Shown piece by piece: positions 56,388 to 64,000 of a stretch of 64,000 bases of DNA (within the stretch, counting starts at the first letter, position 1; every line of letters begins with the position of its first letter). Origin of the DNA: Hysterangium stoloniferum (Eukaryota; Basidiomycota; Agaricomycetes; Hysterangiales; Hysterangiaceae). Position numbers and translations under genes: made by a program. Below the pieces are notes generated by a model. That model was not told the origin of the DNA. It worked only from the letters and a program-made list of their open reading frames with translations, and did not search any database. The DNA lies in NCBI GenBank assembly GCA_015178975.1, contig WHVD01000025.1, positions 1 through 64,000 on the forward strand. The letters are read 5' to 3'.

Positions 56388-58733
56388 CTGACGAGGCTCA
56401 TAATGATGATGCTTAACTATACTGTAACTGTTGCAAGACTTTCCGCACTGGTTCATACATGCCCACTGGCATGACAAGTCGTCCGACAAGGTAAGTTGCC
56501 TACCTCTATTAAGATATTACATCGTGCTAACATCTTTTATCAAAGGCTCTGATAGAGTTCGTGAGACGTCTGAGTGCGAAATGATTGCTGTTTGGTGGGG
56601 GGGTTCTGCTTAGCAGGAACACTTGCGTTTTACATGTACGGAAAGAAATGCGAATGACTGAGTATTGAATGTTATTTGCGTCGGCGGCATGGGGGTTAAA
56701 TTTCTCCCGCTGTATTGGTACCTCATAGGTGGAGCCGTACTACTAAGTGGTAATTTGGTGTGACGTTTAGAAAAGGAAACGTGTAATATAGCTACTGTCG
56801 GAGACTTCGGGCTCCAAAATAGCTATCCTATCATTTCGATTGCACATTGGACGACCGTGCCCAAGTATAAATGGGGTGATGATGGTACTAAGTCTTGTCG
56901 GCAGTTGATCTGACACGAAGAGTGATGTTTGCAGCCTGGAAAGTGGGCTCAAATGGTGTCATAATTGATATATTCCTCAACCTATGAGACAGCATAGTGT
57001 AGAGAATTTTGAAAAAGTAGAGTATTCCCAAATCCAAAATAGAGCAGAAGATAGGTAGCAAATTGTGACCGTTGTCTCTCACGTCACGCCACGATCGATG
57101 GAGCATTTTGCCTCAAGGTGTTTCAACTCCCCGCTGGCAAAGGTACATAGGACGGTCCCTCTGGCGAATCTGGACATGGTTCTTGGATGCGGGCTATGGG
57201 TGCTGTCCAATAGGCTGTTCCCATTAAGCATATGTGACTGGCAGGGTATAACGGCCTTATCAATGCTTCAGCGTCTGCCGTAGTCATTCTATGCACTTTG
57301 ATCAGGTGCTTCCGGAGAGCTCTCGGGTCAATGAAGGTTTTGTCAAGTCTTGGACAATCCTGTCCTGGACAAAACGGTGTGTACTCCAAGAAACGTTTCA
57401 GCTTTTTCTCTGAATTGACCGTTTGGCCAGGTAAAATTTGACCCTTGAGAAACAGCTTAGCCTCTTTTGAAAAATGGTTGAAGACGTGGGCTTGTCGGTC
57501 CCCGAATTTCGTTGTATTCCTTGATGCATCCAGGATAATTGCACTTAGCCTTTTTTTTCGCCGGAGTCGCAGGTCCTTGCATATCGAAGTTCCATTTGCT
57601 GAAATGGGACTGCTTTAGCCTGGACGCTAATGATGTTACCACCCTCGGTGTGGGCTCGGACCCTAAGAGAGAGACGGCACGTTTTCCGTGGCTCGTCATT
57701 GTGGCGGAAGCGTCCTGCCCATTAGCATTCAGTTCGCCGTCCACATCAATCATCACGGACTGTGATACCGGAGGGCTATACCACTCCGTATCGCAACCGT
57801 GATTCCTACTGTTTGTTTTGGATGGTGAGTTGTTATGCACCGGTGGCCTATGCAGTCAGACCCGTCAGTACCTATTGTCAAATAATCTCAGTAATAATAT
57901 CTTACAAATTCAACCCCCAATCCATGCGTGACATTTGATGGATTCCCGATAGACCCAACTCAAAAGCAGTCTCGCGCTGAAGTTGTCTGTCAAATAACTC
58001 ATAAAATTCATTATTTGTAGATTGAGGATCAGAGAAGGGGTGCATTGAAGAAGCGTTAAGGATTTCATTAAGCAACAACATTTGGTCAAAGAGAAGTGAG
58101 AGATACTCATGCGAACCATCCGGTTGGGTCGTCGTTTTCTGCATAGGGAAAATTTCTTCTCGCCGGTCGAGTTGGTCGGTGAGGGAGTGTGCCACACTGA
58201 CATGGTATCCGGTTGAAGAGAGTCGCTCTCCAAAGTATCCTGTAAACAGGGTAGATGGGGTGATTGCCGGACCTGTATCCCATCTGGAAGAAAAAACGAC
58301 GTCAATCGTGTCTTTGCTCTGACCCAAATGACTTTACCTTCGCGAGTCATCCTGTGGCGTCGCTTCATGAACGGACAAACATTCTCTTTGATAATCGAGC
58401 TGACGGGCCAGGGAGTGTATCGGACGGGCATCGTGGTGTCTTGTTGCTGGATTGTCCCTCAAGTAATTTGGTATTGAAGCCGCTCGCTCTGCAGAATACT
58501 CAAACTCGTCGTTATCTGAGACATATATTTGTCTGTGGAACCTATTTAGACGGTCTTGAGCACTGGAGTACCGAGAAGGATTGCCTCAGGTCTGACGTGT
58601 ATTCTGTGATCTGTGCACAGTCGTTGTTGCCGCTCTGCTCTTGATCGGCGGTCGTTGTAAGATCTGGGGTGTAGAAATGGGGAGGAAACGCGGAATAACC
58701 AGGATTCATCGAGCAAAGAGGTCGGTGGACTGC
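56388..58733. repeat. Right arm of the 2.35-kb inverted duplication
   Basis: A 2,346-bp inverted counterpart of 38290-41123. It lacks the left arm's solo LTR and 95-bp duplication, so it is closer to the ancestral unit. It runs from GTAAATATGGCTGACG to GGTCGGTGGACTGC. The upstream coding sequence of the gene inside continues beyond the arm to 58799, suggesting the right copy is the original and the left a partial copy. Confidence 0.92.
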
Positions 58734-58799
58734 TTGAAATGAAGTTTTACTGAGAAGTAAAGGTGGATATGACGGAGATTCAAATGGTACTTTCTTCAT
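57123..58799 (-). CDS. C2H2 zinc-finger protein gene, right copy
   Basis: Minus strand. The start at 58799 (MKKVPFESPSYPPLLLS) lies outside the duplicated arm, so this copy keeps its own 5' end. Then NPGYSAFPPHFYTPDLTTT, an exon with YVSDNDEFEYSAERAAS, the exon 58290-57905 (WDTGPAITPSTLFTGYF to MDWGLNL), an intron of about 57 nt (GTAAGATATT to CTGCATAG) that joins in frame to PPVHNNSPSKTN, then WYSPPVSQSVMIDVDGE and the finger CNYPGCIKEYNEI. One extra base in GGGGACC near 57510 shifts the frame before the finger histidines; the downstream frame (HVFNHFSKEAKLFLKGQ, FCPGQDCPRLDKTF, HLIKVH) is otherwise open to 57123. The second finger keeps both Cys (CX4C). Whether the extra base is real decides if the gene is alive. 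Confidence 0.7.
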
Positions 58800-59530
58800 C
58801 GATTGGGCGTATTGTGTGGATTCGAACCTTATTCAAACTAGCACCTCGAGTCCAATTCAATTGATTCTGTCATTTTAGGATTCTGTCATTTTAGCCGGGG
58901 AATTAATATTATTCTTAGTCTGACATGTAAAAGGCGTTGTATCTTCTCTAAGCTTGGATTATATCTCGGACATTAACAGAACTTGAATGAGAGGGTTCTG
59001 TTTCCAGTAGCGATGAGTTCTCCAACCAGGAGACCCCTTGGTTATTTCGAATCCGACCATGTCACACGCAGCATTGAAACATCGTTGAAGGGATTTTTAA
59101 AGTCCCTGGACGGCCCGGGAAACCTCACTTGTCAAGAATACACAAGTCTCCGATGCGTCAACACTCTGTGAACTCCTTCGAATATGTTCAAAGAGAAGCC
59201 GCCAGTGGCGGGTTCTAATCCATTGCTTGCTGACATACCCGAGAACTCGGTTTCGAGACTGTCGATCTCGCATTACACATGCTGACTCAGGTGCCTCTAC
59301 AAGGGGTGAACCCAATGGGAGGCAAGCCCCCCCAGCTTTACTTTGTATCAACAATTTTAATTAATTTAAAATCATTTAAAATCATTTACAATCATTTAAG
59401 AAACTTTGGAAGCATATAAAAAGACTTGAAAGCATTTGACATAATCTGAAGGTGTTTAAAACTGTTTAAAACCATTTTACAAGGTTTGAAAGCTTCAAAA
59501 TCATTTAAAAACCTTTTAAATTGTTTCAAA
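58734..59530. other. Mostly non-coding; possible F-box-type gene remnant
   Basis: On the minus strand 59354-59100 a frame contains VLGYVSKQWIRTRHWRLLFEHI, which resembles the start of mushroom F-box-like proteins (LVS-W---R--LF--I pattern) from memory of the family. No further domain is seen. 59345-59530 is a low-complexity stretch rich in ATTTAAAATCATTT. Confidence 0.3.
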
Positions 59531-59780
59531 CCTGTGGGAGGGACCCTTTTCATGGGAATGTAAACATCTTATCAGACTACATTCCCCATATCTTTTCCTT
59601 ATTTTCTACTATTTTTAAAACTGTCAAATTCTTTGATTACATGCATTTATATTAGTTCAAAGATCCATGTACACCTGTGGGTACATAGACCTTATGAGCA
59701 CTTACATACTGTGAAGAGTTGAGTAAATTACCACTCAATGTGCAAGTTGTAACAGTGTGACAATGATATTGACTTATTAG
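59531..59780 (+). mobile_element. Possible LTR fragment related to families D and E
   Basis: TGTGGGAGGGACCC at 59531, then AGTTCAAAGATCCATGTA and CCTGTGGGTACATAGACC follow the order of the common LTR core. It is cut at 59780 by the family C LTR. The relation is weak and no target duplication is visible. Confidence 0.4.
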
Positions 59781-61073
59781 TGTGAAGAGTGGTGGAAGTT
59801 CTAACTTGTGAAGGATAGGTCACATAGGAGGTGCGACTAAAGGCTCTAAGCCTTAGCCCTTAGCCGCTTTATAATGCCATTATTTCCTTTATGTTTTATA
59901 TTTTTTATTCTCTTTTTATCACTCATAAATACGGGTCATACCCCCTTTTTATTAGTTCGAGAGTCCATGTATGCTTGTGGGTGCTCTCACCCACAAGAAG
60001 TATGCGTATGTCACAGTAGTAGTCACACGATACAAACTCAGACACTTTTCAACCCCGACAACCATCACCTGCACACGCAAGTACTGGTTCAGGGTCTTGT
60101 CTAAAACAAACCTCCACTCTATCTCTCTTCATAGAATTACAGTAACTACACTTTGCACTGAAACAGTCGAAGTCAGTTACTATTATTTGACTTGACTTCA
60201 AGCTCTTGCTTCGCGTGGTAAGAATATCCATTGTAACTCACCTTCTTAGGATATTCTCTCTCTCTCATGCAATATATACTTTCTCTTATCTACTCGGCCA
60301 TCAGCCCAGCTAGCTACACAGTCGGATTGTACCGTAAGGTCGATCCACCCTTGTAATTATCTACCAATCACACCTTACAGGTCGATCGTAATCTACATCT
60401 TGACTACCTAAAACTACTAGTCGATTGTATTTTGTACTATCGCTAGTCGATAACAATCGCACATTGAGTGGTAAACTACTTGACCTTTTACATAACTGTT
60501 CTATATACGAAGAATATCGACCGTTTAGGTACAACACGATGATGTATTGACTATCTAGTTCAATACGGTTGAGAGAATAGCTATCTTAAGTAGAATAGAA
60601 AGCTAAGACAAATAAAAGAGAATCGACTATGAAGTATGATTCTAAGTGACTGCTCGAGTGTTTGAGGAAATAACAAGAGAGTCAAATAAACAGAGTAGCG
60701 CAGATATAGTCCACGTGGATTGAGATAATGGTTCAAGTTTCGACAAGTATAGTTTGAAACTCTGATTGCACTGGTAGTTAAAGACCGTCTGTGATGGTCG
60801 AGATGATACCCCAATCACAACTTACAGGACACTAAGTGGGTGTCTGGGTAAGTCGTGGTTATGGGGTAAAAAGTGTCTGAGTTCCAACTATTGGCACTAG
60901 AATACACAGGTCTGGCATGTATGTGCCCACAAGAGTCAATGTACCAAATGCATAGGTCATCGAACTAAATATATGTGTATAATAAAATAGAGAGAAAATA
61001 GAAATAATAATGGAAATATAGTATGGGCTCGTCCAGACTATATTTCAGAATATATTTCACCATACCTCTCACA
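59781..61073 (-). mobile_element. Family C 3' LTR (minus strand), split by family D
   Basis: On the plus strand TGTGAAGAGTGG to CCTCTCACA. About 602 bp without the 691-bp insertion. A polypurine tract and the terminal ORF lie upstream on the minus strand, so it is a 3' LTR. The outer flank is ATTAG (59776-59780); the matching 5' end is outside the window. Confidence 0.9.
59807..60492 (+). mobile_element. Solo LTR, family D, target duplication TAACT
   Basis: A 686-bp LTR (TGTGAAGGATAGG to GACCTTTTACA) is flanked by TAACT at 59802-59806 and 60493-60497. It interrupts the family C LTR 26 bp from its end. The inverted counterpart is at 63185-63871. Confidence 0.95.
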
Positions 61074-61089
61074 GTGCCCCCCAGGTCGA

Positions 61090-62655
61090 AGAGCTATGTC
61101 AAAGAAGGTGTTGAAGGATGCTTGGAACTCCTCCCCATGCATCCTGTGAAGAACCTCTGAGGTGCAGGATAGCCTTTCCCCAGGCGAGACACTTGGCGTG
61201 AAAGGAAAGGACAATGTCCTCCCATTTCAAAACGTCGTTGGCAGATGTCAACCCGTCCAGCTTCTGAATGGAGGAGACCCAACGACTGTAGGCCTTTTGG
61301 CACATTCAAATGATGGTGTGAACACGATCAGCAGAGGCAGCTGTAATGCGGGCGATGAGAGGGAGCTGGGGGTGCAGTGATGGCAGGGTAGGAGTGGGAG
61401 GTGGTGCACGGCTCGCATCCCCAGCAGAGGGAAGTCCTCCCGGGGTGTCGGAATCTGACAATAGATGTTCCAACAGGTTGACCAGGTCCACAGCCGAGTG
61501 AATCGGTGCATGCTCAGGAAGGACAAAAGTGGAGTCCACAAGCAGGGACTGAAACATGGAGAGCTCAACCCATTCAATGTTCTCTGCTAAACGCAGCTGT
61601 TCCTTACGGTCATTGATGCATAAGTAGAGCATACTCATGTGGTCCGACAGTGTGAGAGACCTGCTATACCCTTGGATATACCCTTTAAGAAGGGGTTGCC
61701 GCAAGGTTGGCCCCAGTCGCATTAGTGTGCATCCCACAGTGAAAATGTCGGAAGGGTAGTTAATGGACACGCACATCCAACCTGCCTGTGAGAAATGAGC
61801 CAAGTTGGCTGTGTCTCGAGAGTGAGGGGGAGAAGGCCACTGGGGCAGAGGGCTGCAAACAGGGTCAGCCAGAAAGGGGTCAATGGCAAGGGGCTCGTCA
61901 TCCTGGACATCAGCCCTCCACTTCCCCTTTGCCTTTTCACTTAAGGGGGAGGCTCCTCAAAGACTTCCATGGCTGCAGGAGGTTCCTCAAAGACCTCTGT
62001 GGCTGGGGGGGGTTCCTCGAAGACATCCATGACTGGGGAAGGCTCCTCGAGGACTTCCTGGATAGGGTGATCAACATCCATAAATGTCATATCAGGTTGA
62101 TGAATGGGGTTCCCCAGGGAAATGCAAGGTGAGCAGGGAGAGGTGGGGGGTGGACTCCAAACTGGCAGAAGGATGAGGGATGTGTCCGACACTGTAGAGA
62201 ACAATGGTGTCGGGGTAGAGTGGGTGGTGACAAGGGGGTCAGGTGATGTGTGGGAGGGTGGAGTTGGCTGTGGTGCCGGAGAGGGCTTGGGCACAGGTGA
62301 GCACAGTGGTATGAGGGAAGGTCCTGTGGAGGGGAGAGGGAATGGTATAGGGGGAAGAGGAGGCAGGTCGGTGGTGGATGGCTCAAGACTTCCTGGCAGC
62401 TCTGAAAAGGGTGTGAAGCACTGCAGTGGGGGTGTGGAAGAAATGGACGGAGGTGGAGAGAGGTGGGTGGAGCTGGACAGCATTGCAGGGTTGCTGGATG
62501 ATACCCCCTCCAAACCCTGATGGAAGTCAGTAATTTTCTTCGTTGGTTAGGGTCACTCGTGAAGAAGTGAACGTTGTCAGGAAGTAAAAACCCTTCATGG
62601 CAGTCAGCACTGAGGTACTTGTTGTCATAGGTGGGGTAGCGTGGTCAGTCATCCT
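61090..62655 (-). CDS. Proline-rich 3'-terminal ORF of family C, longest copy
   Basis: Function not recognised. On the minus strand a Pro/Ser/Thr-rich part (62513-61941; SSTHLSPPPSISSTPPL, FMDVDHPIQEVLEEPSP, VFEEPPP repeated three times) is followed after a frame change near 61940 by the conserved domain (61803-61306; QAGWMCVSINYPSDIFTV, DHMSMLYLCINDRKEQL, LLVDSTFVLPEHAPIHS, SAVDLVNLLEHLLSDSDTP) and, after another change, SRWVSSIQKLDGLTSANDV and SILQHLL, ending about 61099. Upstream, 62650-62520 is open in a frame giving DCHEGFLLPDNVHFFTSDP and TSIRVWRGYHPATL, perhaps the true N-terminal domain. Compared with copy 1 the leader is intact but the middle is shifted. The ORF lies 20-25 bp from a polypurine tract. 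Confidence 0.68.
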
Positions 62656-62658
62656 CTG

Positions 62659-63062
62659 TGTGAGGAGTATGCTTTTACCACAGTTTCATTGTGGTAAAAT
62701 ACTCCTTTTATTTTATTTATATTTTACACATTCTATTCATATTTTTCTATCTTTTATATTCTTTGAATATTGCATCATTTCATTAGTTTGAAGCATTGTG
62801 TATACTTGTGGGTGCACTCGGCACCAAATAGAACTCAGACACACTTTTATCCAAGCACCACCACTCGTAAGACATAAACTAGGTCTACAGCGAGTGGTGA
62901 TCAGGGTAACGTGTCAGCTACCACATAGGTAGCATTATCTGAGCTATCTAACACTTCAGGCCTCGAACTATAGCAGTCGAGGCCCCCACTCGAATCATCC
63001 CTCTTCCCATTCTACTCATTTCTTCGTATATAGAATGGTCAGAACTTCTACCACTCTTCACA
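62659..63062 (+). mobile_element. Family A LTR (404 bp)
   Basis: TGTGAGGAGTATGC to CACTCTTCACA, nearly identical in length and sequence to 23990-24393. The flanks CTCTG and CATGG do not match. It abuts the upstream part of the terminal ORF on its left. Confidence 0.9.
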
Positions 63063-63184
63063 CATGGATTAAAGATGTATATAGAACAAACATGGGGAGT
63101 CTAGGTCAGGAAATGACCAAGGACACTTGGAGATGCTAGCTGGGAAAGGGCAGAGTCTGATGGGTTCTGGGTCATAACAGGAGG
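63063..63184. other. Short unassigned sequence between LTRs
   Basis: No coding frame. It ends with GGAGG, the target duplication of the next LTR. The phrase GATGGGTTCTGGGTCATAACAG before it recalls family K and G ends, so an old LTR end is possible. Confidence 0.4.
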
Positions 63185-63871
63185 TGTAAAGGGTCAAGTA
63201 GTTTACCACTCAATGTGCGATTGTTATCGACTAACAATAGTGCAAAGTACAATCGACTAGTAGTTATAGGTAGTCAAGATGTAGATTACGATTGACCTTT
63301 AAGGTGTGATCAGTAGATAATTACAAGGGCGGATCGACCTTACAGTGCGATCCAACTGTGTAGCTAGCTGGGCCAATGGTCAAGTAGATAAGAGAAAGTA
63401 TATATTGCAAGAGAGAGAGAACATCCTAAGAAAGTGAGCTACGATGGATATTCTTACCGCATGAAGCAAGAACTTGAAGTCGAGTCGAATAGTAGTAACT
63501 AACTTCGACTGTTACAGTGTGAAGTGTAGTTACTGTTGATCTGGGAAGAGAGATAGAGTGAAGGTTTGTCTTAGACAAGACCCCGAACCAGTACTTGCAT
63601 GTGCAGGTGATGGTTGTCGGGGTTGAAAGTGTCTAAGTTTCTCACATGTGACTACTACTGTGACATGTGCATATGTACTTCTTGTGGGCTAGAGCGCCCA
63701 CAAGCATACATGGACTCTCGAACTAATAAAAAGGGGTATGACCCGTATTTATGAGTGATAGAAAAGAAAAATAAAAACATAAAACATAAAGGAAATAATA
63801 GAATTATAAAGCGGCTAAGGGGTAAGGCTTAGAGTCTTTAGTCGCACCTCCTATGTGACCTATCCTTCACA
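63185..63871 (-). mobile_element. Solo LTR, family D, target duplication GGAGG
   Basis: A 687-bp LTR on the minus strand (plus strand TGTAAAGGGTCAAG to CTATCCTTCACA) is flanked by GGAGG at 63180-63184 and 63872-63876. It is the inverted counterpart of 59807-60492. Confidence 0.95.
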
Positions 63872-64000
63872 GGAGGTGTCTAGTCAAGGGCAGAATACCA
63901 GAATGGGATTTGAGGTGAAGGGTACTTGAGGGATGAGGGTCAGGTTCCAGTGGATTCCAGGTCTTGATTCTAGTTTGGAAGATGGTTTGGAACCTATATG

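Noticed and set aside
62654..63067. Target duplication for the family A LTR at 62659.
   Set aside because: The flanks CTCTG and CATGG do not match; it may be a terminal LTR of an element or a recombinant.

Overview
This window reads as nuclear DNA of a basidiomycete fungus, most likely an agaricomycete with a transposon-bloated genome. The evidence is short (about 50-65 nt) GT-AG introns in the single-copy genes, typical mushroom gene families (DUF6533 membrane protein, Sec2-type Rab GEF with its conserved C-terminal tail, HNH_2-type nuclease, fungal O-methyltransferase) and dense nested LTR retrotransposons. The species cannot be fixed from sequence alone. No tRNA, rRNA or CRISPR array was recognised.

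Layout. 1-3.4 kb: 3' end of an LTR retrotransposon (here family C) with its terminal ORF, polypurine tract and LTR, plus nested LTRs. 3.5-5.6 kb: a decayed glycine-rich gene and an HNH nuclease-like gene on the minus strand. 6.7-11.4 kb: a minus-strand Ty3/gypsy gag with a spectacular 18-bp acidic minisatellite, then nested G-family LTRs. 13.8-15.9 kb: a hypothetical multi-exon gene and a possible second one. 18.4-24 kb: a minus-strand chromovirus pol (RT, RNase H, integrase, chromodomain) cut by three LTR insertions. 24-38.3 kb: a stack of family C elements, including a large palindrome that looks like the product of retrotransposon self-integration, solo LTRs of families B, F, G and K, and a gag-protease segment.

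The 38.3-58.7 kb interval is different: two inverted copies of a 2.35-kb unit carrying a C2H2 zinc-finger gene flank a 15-kb, mostly single-copy gene island. The island holds a decayed O-methyltransferase, a DUF6533 gene, an acyl-CoA thioesterase gene and an apparently intact SEC2 homologue. From 59.5 kb to the end retrotransposon sequence resumes, with a second long copy of the family C terminal ORF and further LTRs.

Comparing copies allows family C to be assembled: 5' LTR (about 639 bp), a primer-binding site beginning TGGTGATCC, gag with a CCHC knuckle, protease, (pol not seen linked), an unusual proline-rich 3'-terminal ORF of unknown function, a G-rich polypurine tract, and the 3' LTR. 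Many insertions have perfect 5-bp target duplications, so the order of insertion can be read. Several target duplications and coding regions differ only by C-to-T or G-to-A changes, which suggests methylation or RIP-like decay. LTR family letters A-K are labels used only here.
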